The notes under the pieces were generated by a model. It ran no database searches, had not been told where the DNA came from, and saw only the letters and a program-made list of their open reading frames with translations. Both the position numbers and the translations under genes were made by a program. Below, piece by piece: positions 1 to 9,062 of a stretch of 64,000 nucleotides of DNA; within the stretch, counting starts at the first letter, position 1, and each line of letters starts with the position of its first letter. This stretch comes from Joyebacterum sp964521425 (GTDB lineage: Bacteria > Joyebacterota > Joyebacteria > Joyebacterales > Joyebacteraceae): contig CAZFRO010000012.1 of the NCBI GenBank assembly GCA_964521425.1, positions 3,900-67,899 of the forward strand. Reading direction: 5' to 3'.

Positions 1-1
1 C

Positions 2-2515
2 GGGTTTCCTGCATACATCGACGCTCCCCTTCTTGGAGCGACGGTCGCTTCGACGGGGTCCGGTACTTCTGTGATAGCCGTTCTGGATGAACAGGGCCGC
101 ATCTCGGGCATTGGACCCGACGGAAGCACCTCATGGACATCGAGCCCATCTCTCGGCCCTCTCGATTTCGGAGTCGAGATCGCGCCCGCAGCGGCGGATC
201 TGGACGGAGACGGCGTGGACGAGATCGTCTCCTCACGTAGAATGGGAATCAAGTGTCTGAGCCCGGACGGCGAGCAGCTGTGGGACATCAACACCAATGA
301 GCCGATCGGTTCCCCGTTGATTGCCGACGCCGACGCTGATGCCGATCTCGATGTCGTGGTTGCCATGAGCGGGCAATGGGGCTCACCGTCGACTCTGGTC
401 GCATTCGACGAGGACGGAGCGACCATCTGGGCGCACGAGCTTGCACAGGATGTCTACATCGAATCACAACTCGCCGCAGGCGACGTGGATATGGACGGTC
501 GTGTCGATTTCGTGTTCGTCTCGTCAGTAGGCGGTCTCAGTGCCGTGGCGATTATGGACAACGAGCCGTTGGACGTCTGGCCGCCGGTGCACGTCGACGC
601 GTCACTCCCTGTTGTGCTGGCACTCGGCGACACCGACAACGACGGTCTCTTGGAGATCATCTGCGGCGGGGCGGAACTCTGTTGCTTCACGTCGGAGAAT
701 GGTTCCCTCGCGTGGAGCCTGCCACTGGACGACGATGTGGTCTCGCTCGCTCTTGCTGACACGGATGCTGACGGCACCCCCGAGATACTGGCGGGCACGG
801 CATCCGGAAGCTTCTACCTGATAGATACCGGTGCAGTTCTCTGGTCGACGTCTCTCGGTGGCGCCGTGGGCAGCTCTGCTGTCATCGCTGATGTCCAGGG
901 CGACGACGATCTGGAGATAGTTCTCGGCTCCGTGTCGGGCTACGTCCATGTACTCGATCAGTTGGGCGATGAAGCCATCCCCTCGATCCCGCTTCCAAGT
1001 GGATGTAGCACGCCCACGGTCATGGACCTAGATGGAGACGGTTCTCTTGAACTCATAGTCGTGTCGCTCGGCGGAGACGTCTATGCCTTGTCGTTCGCGT
1101 CGGGGACCCGGTCCGCGCCCGAAGCACGGGATGGAGATGCAGTAGCACCACCTGAATGGAACGGAATCGGCGGTACACCTGGACACGGCGGCATCTACGC
1201 CCAGCCCCTGAGCGGAGACATCACATCCGACCTCCTCCTGACGGGACGATATGTCCTGACCGGCGACCTTACGGTCACACCAGGATCGGCGCTTGTGATC
1301 GCTCCTGGAACGACTATCGAGGTCCAGTCCGCGCTGCCACCTACTATCAGGATAGACGAAACGCTGACCGCCATCGGCACAGCTCAGGACAAGATCACCT
1401 TCTCATCATCTCAGGGCGGAGGGCCAGGCGACTGGGTGGGTCTGGTTTTCAAGTCGGCGACGAGCAGCTCGCTCATGCACTGTGTGATTGCTGATGCAGA
1501 GGTGGCTCTGGATGCCAATCACGCAACCCTGGTCATATCCGACTGCCGGCTTGATGGAAACGGCCTCGGCGCCTATTTCGACGATTGCACGGTGGCCATC
1601 ACCCGCTCCAGTTTCTCCGGCTGTGATTCTCTGGGCGCCTACTTCGACGGAGGAGACGGCACGGTCGTCGATTGCTCGTTTGACCAGAATCAGCTCGCGG
1701 GTATCGAACTCCGGCAATCGGTCGAGCACACATTCAGCGGATGCTCGTTCTCTGAAACAACGTCAGGAAGCGGCGTCAACATCTTCAAGTTCACAACTGC
1801 TGTCTTTGACTCATGCAGCATGTCGAATAACGGCGAGGACGGTATCTATATCAATAACTCCTCTCCGGAGTTCATCGGATGTACGATCGCCGACAACGAT
1901 GATGAAGGTGTTGATTGCGCCAAGACCGCCTACCCTGCGTTCACAAGGAACACCATCACCGGCAACCGGACCGGCGTTCGTTCCACGACTGGGTCCAGCC
2001 CCAATCTTGGCGACGATCTGTATCCTGACACCGGCTACAACATCATCACCGGCAACCAGATGGCGGCTGTTGCAAACTACGACGGACCGGAGAACCCGGT
2101 CTATGCCCGGCGCAACTGGTGGGGCTCCGCTCCGCCGAGCGGCAGGATCTTCATGGGCTACGTGCTCTATACGCCTTTCCTGACAGCGCCACCCGACCAG
2201 GAGCCGAGGCTTGATGGTGACGAGATACCCCCCTCGGTCTTCGGGCTCATGCAGAACTCCCCCAACCCGTTCAACCCCATGACCACGCTCTCCTATGACG
2301 TGCCGTCCGCGGGTGGCGAGGTTGAAATCACCGTCTACAACACCCTTGGCAGGTGTGTGGCCACGCTCGTCTCTGGTCACCACGACGCCGGGACATACCT
2401 CATCACCTGGAATGGACGTGACGAGGCGGACCGGAAGCTTGCAAGCGGCCTCTACTTCGCTAGAATGGTGGCGCCGGGCTTCGCCTCGACCAGGAAGATG
2501 CTCCTCCTCAAATAG
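2..2515 (+). CDS. Secreted FG-GAP/VCBS-repeat and right-handed beta-helix protein, 5' end outside window
   Basis: The frame is open to the left window edge, so the GTG at 71 is probably internal and the signal peptide lies upstream. The first ~350 residues carry repeated DxDxDG-type calcium-binding FG-GAP/VCBS motifs (LDGDGVDEIV, DADADLDVVV, TDNDGLLEII) typical of a beta-propeller. Residues ~370-690 form a right-handed parallel beta-helix with repeated short N/G-rich turns. The last ~90 residues begin with QNSPNPFNP and end in MLLLK, the FlgD-Ig/type IX-like C-terminal domain. Likely exported and surface bound; the ligand or substrate is unknown. The protein at 31046-32815 has the same C-terminal domain. 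Family assignment is firm, function is not. Confidence 0.85.
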   Translation, partial: GFPAYIDAPLLGATVASTGSGTSVIAVLDEQGRISGIGPDGSTSWTSSPSLGPLDFGVEIAPAAADLDGDGVDEIVSSRRMGIKCLSPDGEQLWDINTNEPIGSPLIADADADADLDVVVAMSGQWGSPSTLVAFDEDGATIWAHELAQDVYIESQLAAGDVDMDGRVDFVFVSSVGGLSAVAIMDNEPLDVWPPVHVDASLPVVLALGDTDNDGLLEIICGGAELCCFTSENGSLAWSLPLDDDVVSLALADTDADGTPEILAGTASGSFYLIDTGAVLWSTSLGGAVGSSAVIADVQGDDDLEIVLGSVSGYVHVLDQLGDEAIPSIPLPSGCSTPTVMDLDGDGSLELIVVSLGGDVYALSFASGTRSAPEARDGDAVAPPEWNGIGGTPGHGGIYAQPLSGDITSDLLLTGRYVLTGDLTVTPGSALVIAPGTTIEVQSALPPTIRIDETLTAIGTAQDKITFSSSQGGGPGDWVGLVFKSATSSSLMHCVIADAEVALDANHATLVISDCRLDGNGLGAYFDDCTVAITRSSFSGCDSLGAYFDGGDGTVVDCSFDQNQLAGIELRQSVEHTFSGCSFSETTSGSGVNIFKFTTAVFDSCSMSNNGEDGIYINNSSPEFIGCTIADNDDEGVDCAKTAYPAFTRNTITGNRTGVRSTTGSSPNLGDDLYPDTGYNIITGNQMAAVANYDGPENPVYARRNWWGSAPPSGRIFMGYVLYTPFLTAPPDQEPRLDGDEIPPSVFGLMQNSPNPFNPMTTLSYDVPSAGGEVEITVYNTLGRCVATLVSGHHDAGTYLITWNGRDEADRKLASGLYFARMVAPGFASTRKMLLLK

Positions 2516-2648
2516 CGAATCCGGTAGACTCGGACCGAGCCCGTGTGCTGCGAGAACCGCGGTATCCGTGAGACCCGCGTGCTGCGAGGCACTCTCCAGC
2601 ATGCCGGCACAAAGCGCTGGGTGGCCCGCACTCTGAAAGGGAAGACGC

Positions 2649-3626
2649 ATGTCACAGGTGAATCACATTGGCCTCCTCACAAGCGGTGGAGATTCCCCGG
2701 GAATGAACGCGGCTATCAGAGCCGTCGTGCGAACTGCTCTCGCCGGCGGGATCACCGTCACTGGAATCATGCGCGGCTTCTCGGGACTTCTCGATGGTGA
2801 GTTCGTGGAGATGAAACCTCGGTCCGTCTCGAACATCATCCAGCTCGGGGGTACGATTCTCAAGACGAGCCGCTGTCTTGATTTCTACGAGGTCGACGGA
2901 CGCTCCCGCGCCGCGCGGATTCTGGAAGGTAAGGGCATCGACTGCGTGGTCGGGATCGGTGGGAACGGGACCTTCAGAGGACTCAACCTGCTCGGAAAGG
3001 AACATGGTATCCGCGTGATAGGTGTGCCGGGCACGATCGACAATGACATCCCGGGGACCGACATCACCATAGGATTCAGCACTGCCGCCAACACCGCGCT
3101 CGAGTCGATTGACAAGATTCGCGACACCGCCGCATCACACGACCGTCTCTTCTTCATAGAGGTGATGGGCCGGCACTGTGGTGCACTGGCCCTTGAGGTC
3201 GGACTTGCAGGTGGTGCAGAGGCGATTCTCATCCCTGAGGTTGATGTCGACCTGGATCGAGTCGGCCGGGTAGTGCAGGGCGGCAGGGAGCGCGGGAAGA
3301 GAAGCTTCATCATTGTCGTTGCGGAAGGGGCCCTGGAGGGCGGCGCAATGGCTGCCGCAAGAGGCATCAAGGAGCGAACGGGCGCTGATTTCCGTGTGAG
3401 CGTGCTCGGCCACGTACAGCGCGGGGGCTCCCCGACCTCCTATGATCGAGCCCTCGCCAGCCGCATGGGCCATAAGGCCGTGGTCGCTCTCGTGTCTGGA
3501 GAGACCGACTGCATGGTAGCCGCCATCTGCGATGAGATGAAGCTCGTGCCCCTCTCAGTGACCTGGGAGGAGAAGACGGACACGGACCTGGACCTCCTTG
3601 GCGTTGCCGAAATCACGGCTAGCTAG
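2649..3626 (+). CDS. pfkA: 6-phosphofructokinase, group A
   Basis: Phosphorylates fructose-6-phosphate to fructose-1,6-bisphosphate, the committed step of glycolysis. The 325 aa match the bacterial length. Visible motifs are TSGGDSPGMNA (nucleotide-binding N-terminus), GVPGTIDNDIPGTD (catalytic Asp), MGRHCG and QRGGSPTSYDR (substrate binding). Gly after the first GG motif and PGTIDND rather than PKTIDND point to ATP, not pyrophosphate, as donor. Odd: the usual GGDGS loop reads GGNGT (residue 106), so the Asp that helps position Mg-ATP is Asn. ATG at 2649 follows AAAGGGAAG. It stands alone between the surface protein and the tRNA. Function is likely; donor specificity and activity are less certain because of the Asn. 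Confidence 0.93.
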   Translation: MSQVNHIGLLTSGGDSPGMNAAIRAVVRTALAGGITVTGIMRGFSGLLDGEFVEMKPRSVSNIIQLGGTILKTSRCLDFYEVDGRSRAARILEGKGIDCVVGIGGNGTFRGLNLLGKEHGIRVIGVPGTIDNDIPGTDITIGFSTAANTALESIDKIRDTAASHDRLFFIEVMGRHCGALALEVGLAGGAEAILIPEVDVDLDRVGRVVQGGRERGKRSFIIVVAEGALEGGAMAAARGIKERTGADFRVSVLGHVQRGGSPTSYDRALASRMGHKAVVALVSGETDCMVAAICDEMKLVPLSVTWEEKTDTDLDLLGVAEITAS

Positions 3627-3642
3627 GGCAATCCACGAGAGG

Positions 3643-3671
3643 TTGACCGGACGCCCATATTTGGCTATTAT
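3643..3671 (+). promoter_or_regulatory. Sigma-70-type promoter of the tRNA gene
   Basis: TTGACC (3643-3648), a 17-bp spacer, then TATTAT (3666-3671): five of six matches at each hexamer with ideal spacing. Transcription would begin near 3678, about 45 nt before the tRNA. The surrounding sequence is AT-rich compared with the rest of the window. Confidence 0.75.
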
Positions 3672-3722
3672 TCTTATGTGCTACGAACCTGCGGTGGCAA
3701 CGTCCACCCGGCGAAGGATTAC

Positions 3723-3799
3723 GGCGGTGTAGCTCAGTCGGTTAGAGCAGCGGAATCATAATCCGCGTGTCCGGGGTTCGAATCCCTGCACCGCTACCA
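3723..3799 (+). tRNA. tRNA with CAU anticodon (elongator Met, or Ile2 read after lysidine modification)
   Basis: A full cloverleaf can be folded by hand: 7-bp acceptor stem GGCGGTG/CACCGCT (first pair G-U), D arm GCTC...GAGC, anticodon stem GCGGA/TCCGC with loop ATCATAA (anticodon CAT), T stem CGGGG/CCCTG with loop TTCGAAT, discriminator A and encoded CCA. The anticodon alone cannot separate tRNA-Met from tRNA-Ile2. The arms look like elongator Met, but the next gene is tilS, whose enzyme converts C34 of tRNA-Ile(CAU) to lysidine, which makes Ile2 worth testing. Confidence 0.95.
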
Positions 3800-3802
3800 G
3801 AT

Positions 3803-3838
3803 TCGGCCCTCCCGGAGTTGTGATACGTGGAGGGCCGA
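3803..3838 (+). terminator. Intrinsic-terminator-like hairpin after the tRNA
   Basis: TCGGCCCTCC (3803-3812) pairs perfectly with GGAGGGCCGA (3829-3838) around a 16-nt loop, followed by CTTCTTA. It would end the tRNA transcript and lies over an upstream GTG of the tilS frame at 3827, which argues that tilS starts later. Confidence 0.6.
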
Positions 3839-3868
3839 CTTCTTAGGAACGATAGACGGGAAGGCTCC

Positions 3869-5287
3869 ATGCCGGCTGTCACAGAACGGATACGCGACGC
3901 GATCCATCGTCACGGGATGATCTCCCCGCGCGACGCCGTTCTCGCGGCCGTCTCGGGTGGACCGGACTCCGTCTTCATGCTCCATGTTCTGGCCGGATTG
4001 CAGGATGAACTCGGCTTTGAGCTCAAGGTCGCGCACCTGGACCACCAGTTCCGCGGCGATGAATCCGCCGCTGACGCTGAGTTCGTCGAGGACCTGGCCG
4101 CAAGACTGGGTCTCCCCTGTTTCACCGACCGTGAGGACGTGCCCCGGTTCCTTCTCTCGAACGCGATGTCGAAGCAGGAGGCGGCGCGCATGATTCGCTA
4201 CCGTTTCCTCGTGAAGACATCCAAGCTCGAGTACTGCCAGCGAATAGCCTTCGGACACAACGCCGACGATCAGTCCGAGACGGTTCTGATGCGTATCCTG
4301 AGGGGCGCGGGGCCACAGGGATTGGCAGGCATACCACCGAAGAGAGGCGGCGTGATCATCCGTCCGATCCTGAACATTTGGCGCTCGGAGATCATGACGT
4401 ATCTCGACGAGCGAGACCTCGACTACCGCACCGACAGCAGCAATCTCGGGACCGATTACACGCGCAATCGCGTCCGACATGAACTCCTTCCGGTTCTTGA
4501 GACCTACAACCCAAGCATCGGCCGCTCCCTTGTCAATCTGGGAGCCGTGATGACTGGTGTTGCAGACCACTACGACCGACTGACTGATGATGCGCTCCTC
4601 AGGGTTGTCAAGAGCGCCACGATGGGCCAGATGGCCCTTGATTCAGGGACGTTCGCGGGCTACGATGTGAGTCTGAGACGGAGCGTCGTGAGGCGAGTGG
4701 TTGGAGATTTGCGACCCGACTTGACGGCTCTTGCCTTCAGGCACGTTGAGAGCGTCCTCACACTTGCCGCCCGCGGAGAGGTTGGCGGGGCGGCGGAACT
4801 GCCTGGTGGCGTGCGGGTGCGCCTCGACCACGGTAACATCGTGTTCTCGCAGGGTGACGGGCCGCCGAAGATCCCCACGACTGAGCTTCCCGTCCCCGGC
4901 TCGGCAGCATTCCCGGAAGCACGCCTGGAGATTCGCTCGCTTGTCGTCCCTCGTGAGGACCTCGGCAAGATGGAGTTCGCACCCGAGTCTGATACCGTGT
5001 ACTTCGACTTCGATGAGCTCTCTCAGCCGCTGACGGTGCGACCTCGTCGCGGCGGTGATAGATTCAGACCGTTCGGGATGGAAGGAACAAGAACGCTCAA
5101 GGAGTTCTTCATTGACGAGAAGATCGCCTGGAGCTTCCGCGAAGCTGTCCCTCTCATCTGTAACGACGAATGCATTCTCTGGGTCGTCGGAATGAGGCGC
5201 GCCGATGCGGCGCCGGTTACCGAGAAGACGAAGCGGGTTCTCACGATAAGCGTCCACTCTGCGGAGGCCGAAACTGAAGATAGGTAA
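3869..5287 (+). CDS. tilS: tRNA(Ile)-lysidine synthase
   Basis: Ligates lysine to C34 of tRNA-Ile(CAU), switching its decoding from AUG to AUA and its charging from Met to Ile. The N-terminal PP-loop ATPase motif SGGPDS is at residues ~29-34. HLDHQFRG, FGHNADDQSET and RILRGAGPQGLAG are typical of the catalytic domain, followed by the TilS substrate-binding and C-terminal domains (MRRADAAPVT near the end). ATG at 3869 has GGGAAGG just upstream; the longer GTG frame at 3827 begins inside the terminator hairpin and was rejected. It heads the conserved tilS-hpt-ftsH cluster, and hpt starts 1 nt after its stop. Confidence 0.95.
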   Translation: MPAVTERIRDAIHRHGMISPRDAVLAAVSGGPDSVFMLHVLAGLQDELGFELKVAHLDHQFRGDESAADAEFVEDLAARLGLPCFTDREDVPRFLLSNAMSKQEAARMIRYRFLVKTSKLEYCQRIAFGHNADDQSETVLMRILRGAGPQGLAGIPPKRGGVIIRPILNIWRSEIMTYLDERDLDYRTDSSNLGTDYTRNRVRHELLPVLETYNPSIGRSLVNLGAVMTGVADHYDRLTDDALLRVVKSATMGQMALDSGTFAGYDVSLRRSVVRRVVGDLRPDLTALAFRHVESVLTLAARGEVGGAAELPGGVRVRLDHGNIVFSQGDGPPKIPTTELPVPGSAAFPEARLEIRSLVVPREDLGKMEFAPESDTVYFDFDELSQPLTVRPRRGGDRFRPFGMEGTRTLKEFFIDEKIAWSFREAVPLICNDECILWVVGMRRADAAPVTEKTKRVLTISVHSAEAETEDR

Positions 5288-5288
5288 G

Positions 5289-5804
5289 GTGCTGCTCACG
5301 AAGGAACAGATAGCAGAGAGAGTCGAGGAATTGGGGATCCGCATCTCCAAGGACTACCAGGACGATCCTCCGATCATGGTGAGCGTTCTCAAGGGCGGGT
5401 TCATCTTCCTTGCCGATCTTGTGAGAGAGATCGCTATTCCGATTGAAATCGATTTCATGGAGGTCTCGAGCTACGGTGATGGGACCGTGTCGAGCGGTAT
5501 CGTGAGGATCCTGGAGGACCTCTCGCTCAATATCGAAGACAGGCACATCCTTATCGTTGAGGACATCATAGACACGGGGCACACGCTTCGCTATATCATC
5601 GAGAACCTTAAGACCCGGCACCCGAAGAGCGTCAAGATATGTACGCTCCTGGATCGCCGCGGGCGTAGAGAGGTGGAGATCCCGTTGGACTACGTCGGAT
5701 TCGTGGTTCCCGACAAGTTCGTTATCGGGTACGGACTCGACCTGGCCCAGAAGTACAGGAACCTCCCTTACATAGGCATCATTGAGGAAGAAGAGATACC
5801 CTGA
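5289..5804 (+). CDS. hpt: Hypoxanthine-guanine phosphoribosyltransferase
   Basis: Salvages hypoxanthine/guanine to IMP/GMP with PRPP. The PRPP-binding motif VEDIIDTGHT, the LKGGFIFLADL loop and the C-terminal VPDKFVIGYGLD purine-site segment are all present; 171 aa is the normal length. The GTG start at 5289 lies 1 nt after the tilS stop, so translation is probably coupled. The 3' end overlaps a possible TTG start of ftsH, though the ATG of ftsH at 5818 is preferred. The order tilS-hpt-ftsH is widely conserved in bacteria. Confidence 0.95.
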   Translation: MLLTKEQIAERVEELGIRISKDYQDDPPIMVSVLKGGFIFLADLVREIAIPIEIDFMEVSSYGDGTVSSGIVRILEDLSLNIEDRHILIVEDIIDTGHTLRYIIENLKTRHPKSVKICTLLDRRGRREVEIPLDYVGFVVPDKFVIGYGLDLAQKYRNLPYIGIIEEEEIP

Positions 5805-5817
5805 GAGCAGGTATGAT

Positions 5818-7827
5818 ATGCCATCTGATGACATGAAGCGCCCGGGCGACAAGCCCGATCAGAACGGTGGTGATCGCCGCAACCGGGGCGAGGACCTTCA
5901 GAGGAAGCTGAAGTCGGCGCCGAGACCGACACGCAGCCCATTCCTGATGTGGATACTCCTCATCTTTGTGGCCATTGTCGGCTGGCAGATGTACGTCCAG
6001 AACCAGCCGACCGATGTCGAGATCAACTACACAAGGCTGATGGAAGAGGTGTTGAACGCCAATATCGCCTCCATTTCCGTCGACGGACGCCTTGTCGTCG
6101 GCGAGCTGTCCACTCCTGCTGTGCTGTATGAGAACGGCCAGGAGATACAGTTCACGTTCTTCCGCACGTGGCTTCTGTTCGAGGATCCGGATTTCATCCA
6201 CATCGTCGAGGAGAACAGCCCCGACGCTGTCCTGGCCGGAGAGGCTCCTGCCACAAACTGGGGCGGCATCCTTTTCTCGGTCCTCCCCATCGCCGTCATC
6301 ATCGCCTTCTGGGTCTTCATTATGAGGTCGATGCGCGGCGGCTCGGGCCCCGGGAAGGCCTTCAGCTTCGGAAAGAGCAACGCTCGACTTCTCACGGAAG
6401 ACAGACCGAACGTGACATTCGATGATGTTGCGGGGCTGCCGGAGGCCAAGCAGGAACTCCAGGAGATCGTTGAATTCCTGAAGGAACCCCGGAAGTTCCA
6501 GCGCCTCGGGGGGAAGATTCCCAAGGGCGCGCTTCTCATTGGACCTCCCGGCACTGGCAAAACACTCCTGGCGAAGGCCGTTGCGGGAGAGGCCTCTGTG
6601 CCCTTCCTTTCCATCAGTGGATCGGACTTCGTTGAGATGTTCGTTGGTGTCGGTGCCTCGCGTGTGCGTGACCTCTTTGAGCAGGGCAAGGCAAACGCAC
6701 CCTGTATCATATTCATTGACGAGATGGATGCCGTCGGGCGCACAAGGGGCGCCGGACTGGGCGGAGGACACGATGAGCGCGAGCAGACCCTGAACCAGCT
6801 TCTTGTTGAGATGGACGGGTTCGAATCCAACGAGGGCGTCATCCTCCTGGCCGCCACCAACCGTCCGGATGTGCTCGACCCTGCGCTTCTGAGACCGGGA
6901 CGTTTTGACCGCCAGATAGTCATAGACCGTCCGGACTTCCGCGGCAGAGAGGGAATCCTGAAGGTGAGCGCCAAGAACGTCACGGTCGGCGACGACGTGA
7001 ACTACGAGGTCATCGCCCGGGGCACACCTGGGCTTTCCGGTGCTGATCTTGCGAACCTCGTGAATGAGGCCGCACTTCTTGCGGCGCGTGCGAGCCAGGA
7101 TGCAGTAATGATGAGCAATTTCGAGGAGGCGAAGGACAAGGTGATGCTCGGCACCGAGCGGAGGAGTGTCATCCTGACCAAGGAGGAGATAAGGAACACC
7201 GCCTACCATGAGGCGGGTCACGCCCTCGTGAGCTGGCTCATCCCTGGATCCGACCCCATTCACAAGGTCACCATCATCCCGCGTGGCCACACACTCGGTG
7301 TGACGCACTTCCTTCCGGTTGATGAACGTCACAGCTGGCCCAGAAACTACTGCATCGACACCCTCGCCAATGCTCTCGGTGGACGCGCTGCCGAGGAGAT
7401 CGCCTTCGACGAGGTCACAACAGGAGCGGCCCAGGATCTTCATGTCGCAACAGACCTGGCCCGTCAGATGGTGTGCGAGTGGGGCATGAGTGACGCGCTC
7501 GGTCCGGTCACGTTTGGACGCGCGGAGCGCCAGATATTCCTGGGTCGTGAGATAGCACGATCAAAGGAGATCAGTGAGGCCACCGCCGTCGTCATCGATG
7601 AGGAGATCAAGCGTTTCGTGAGTGAGGCTCTGGTGAGGGCGCGCAAACTCCTTCGGGAGAACAGAGACAGACTCGATCTCCTCGCGAGCGCCCTATTGGA
7701 GCGTGAGACACTCACGGGTACAGACGTCGATGCGCTCTTCGGCAAAGTGACAAGTGCGGACGACTCCAGTCAGAGCGAGGCTGACGGAGACACGGACGAC
7801 TCCAATCAGAGCGAAGCTCAAGGGTAG
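5818..7827 (+). CDS. ftsH: ATP-dependent zinc metalloprotease FtsH
   Basis: Membrane-anchored AAA+ protease that degrades misfolded membrane proteins and regulators. Two N-terminal membrane segments (LMWILLIFVAIVGWQMY and FSVLPIAVIIAFWVFIM) flank a periplasmic domain. Walker A GPPGTGKT is at ~241, Walker B IIFIDEMDAVG, the second region of homology ends RPGRFDRQI, and the zinc site HEAGH is near 463 with the later Asp ligand in ATDLARQMV. ATG 5818 follows GAGAGCAGG; a TTG at 5782 inside hpt is the alternative. The acidic, Ser-rich tail contains two short near-repeats (DSSQSEA, DSNQSEA). 669 aa is a usual length. Confidence 0.97.
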   Translation: MPSDDMKRPGDKPDQNGGDRRNRGEDLQRKLKSAPRPTRSPFLMWILLIFVAIVGWQMYVQNQPTDVEINYTRLMEEVLNANIASISVDGRLVVGELSTPAVLYENGQEIQFTFFRTWLLFEDPDFIHIVEENSPDAVLAGEAPATNWGGILFSVLPIAVIIAFWVFIMRSMRGGSGPGKAFSFGKSNARLLTEDRPNVTFDDVAGLPEAKQELQEIVEFLKEPRKFQRLGGKIPKGALLIGPPGTGKTLLAKAVAGEASVPFLSISGSDFVEMFVGVGASRVRDLFEQGKANAPCIIFIDEMDAVGRTRGAGLGGGHDEREQTLNQLLVEMDGFESNEGVILLAATNRPDVLDPALLRPGRFDRQIVIDRPDFRGREGILKVSAKNVTVGDDVNYEVIARGTPGLSGADLANLVNEAALLAARASQDAVMMSNFEEAKDKVMLGTERRSVILTKEEIRNTAYHEAGHALVSWLIPGSDPIHKVTIIPRGHTLGVTHFLPVDERHSWPRNYCIDTLANALGGRAAEEIAFDEVTTGAAQDLHVATDLARQMVCEWGMSDALGPVTFGRAERQIFLGREIARSKEISEATAVVIDEEIKRFVSEALVRARKLLRENRDRLDLLASALLERETLTGTDVDALFGKVTSADDSSQSEADGDTDDSNQSEAQG

Positions 7828-7829
7828 CC

Positions 7830-9056
7830 ATGGCCGACACCCTCTCCCCACGCGTAATCCTCATTCGTTCGCGCGAGGACGCAACCCGCGAGATGCGGGC
7901 CATTGGCGTCTGCGATGGTGGGATAGACGCAATGAGGGACAAGGCTGAGACTCTTGTCATCAAGGTCTCGGGCGTTACGGTCCCAGTCGCACATATCCTC
8001 AAGCAACAGATGCTCTCCCTGGGTGGCGAGGCTGCGGTGCATCAGCATGTGCTGACGCATGCAGTCGAGTCCAGTGATGTGCTCATCATGGGAACCCCTC
8101 TTCAGATGAACCGACTGGTTGAGCGCCTCTCTTTTCAGCCGTTTGATGTACCGGCCCTCGGCGAGCGAATCGCTGAGATCACGAGGGCCATGCGCGCGCC
8201 CGGAATACCAACCCTGCGCGCCAGGGATTTCGCACTGGACATCGGCAAGCGCGTGCACGTGGTGGGCATTGTGAACGTAACTCCGGACTCTTTCTCGGAT
8301 GGCGGCCTCTACCTGAACCCGACTGAGGCAGCGGCTCATGCTCTGACCCTCATCGAGGATGGAGCGGACGTGATCGACATCGGCGGGCAGTCATCTAGGC
8401 CCGGCTCCGAGCCTGTCTCCGAGGATGAGGAACTCAAACGTGTGGTACCGGTGATTGAAGCCCTCGGCGAGGAATGGCCGGGTCTGATCTCGGTGGATAC
8501 GTACCGCTCACGTGTGGCCGCTGAGGCGCTTGAGGCGGGCGCCGCAATCGTGAACGACATCTCTGCGTTCTCCTTCGATCCCGAGATCGCGGGAGTCACT
8601 GCGGGGTTTGGGGCCGCCTGTATTCTCATGCACATGCAGGGCTCGCCTCTCAACATGCAGGAGGCGCCTCAATACGACGATCTCATGGGCGAGATCGCCG
8701 GCGTGCTGAGCGATGCAATCAAGCGAGCTCGTGCGGCCGGAATCGGTGATGACCAGATTGTCGTTGACCCCGGGATTGGATTCGGGAAGACTACGGAGCA
8801 CAACCTCACCATCTTGAGGCGGCTTCCTGAACTCAAGGTGCTTGGAGCACCTATTCTTGTCGGGCCATCAAGGAAGAGCTTCATCGGCAAGGTTCTGGAT
8901 CTGGCGGTCGATGAGAGGCTTGAGGGAGCGCTTGCTGCGACGGCGTACGCTGTCGCGCAGGGTGCAAGGTTGGTCAGGGTACATGATGTTAAACCCGTGG
9001 TGCGAGCCGTGAGAATGGTCGAGGCCTGCATCGCGTCACCCGTCGAACGGAGCTGA
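7830..9056 (+). CDS. folP: Dihydropteroate synthase with N-terminal extension
   Basis: Condenses p-aminobenzoate with dihydropterin pyrophosphate in folate synthesis. The TIM-barrel signature starts at residue ~147 (GIVNVTPDSFSDGG), followed by IDIGGQSSRPGS, VDPGIGFGK and GPSRKSFIG, which carry the pterin and pyrophosphate-binding residues. About 140 residues precede it, including KQQMLSLGGEAAVH. Long FolP proteins of this kind occur in several phyla; the role of the extension is unknown. ATG lies 3 nt after the ftsH stop, and the cdaA start follows after 6 nt, so this is one transcription unit. Confidence 0.94.
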   Translation: MADTLSPRVILIRSREDATREMRAIGVCDGGIDAMRDKAETLVIKVSGVTVPVAHILKQQMLSLGGEAAVHQHVLTHAVESSDVLIMGTPLQMNRLVERLSFQPFDVPALGERIAEITRAMRAPGIPTLRARDFALDIGKRVHVVGIVNVTPDSFSDGGLYLNPTEAAAHALTLIEDGADVIDIGGQSSRPGSEPVSEDEELKRVVPVIEALGEEWPGLISVDTYRSRVAAEALEAGAAIVNDISAFSFDPEIAGVTAGFGAACILMHMQGSPLNMQEAPQYDDLMGEIAGVLSDAIKRARAAGIGDDQIVVDPGIGFGKTTEHNLTILRRLPELKVLGAPILVGPSRKSFIGKVLDLAVDERLEGALAATAYAVAQGARLVRVHDVKPVVRAVRMVEACIASPVERS

Positions 9057-9062
9057 CCCGAA

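Noticed and set aside
3827..3868. GTG start of tilS at 3827
   Set aside because: It begins within the tRNA terminator hairpin; ATG 3869 has a good ribosome site.
5779..7443. 554-aa open frame on the minus strand
   Set aside because: Shadow of ftsH; no ribosome site and no recognisable protein.
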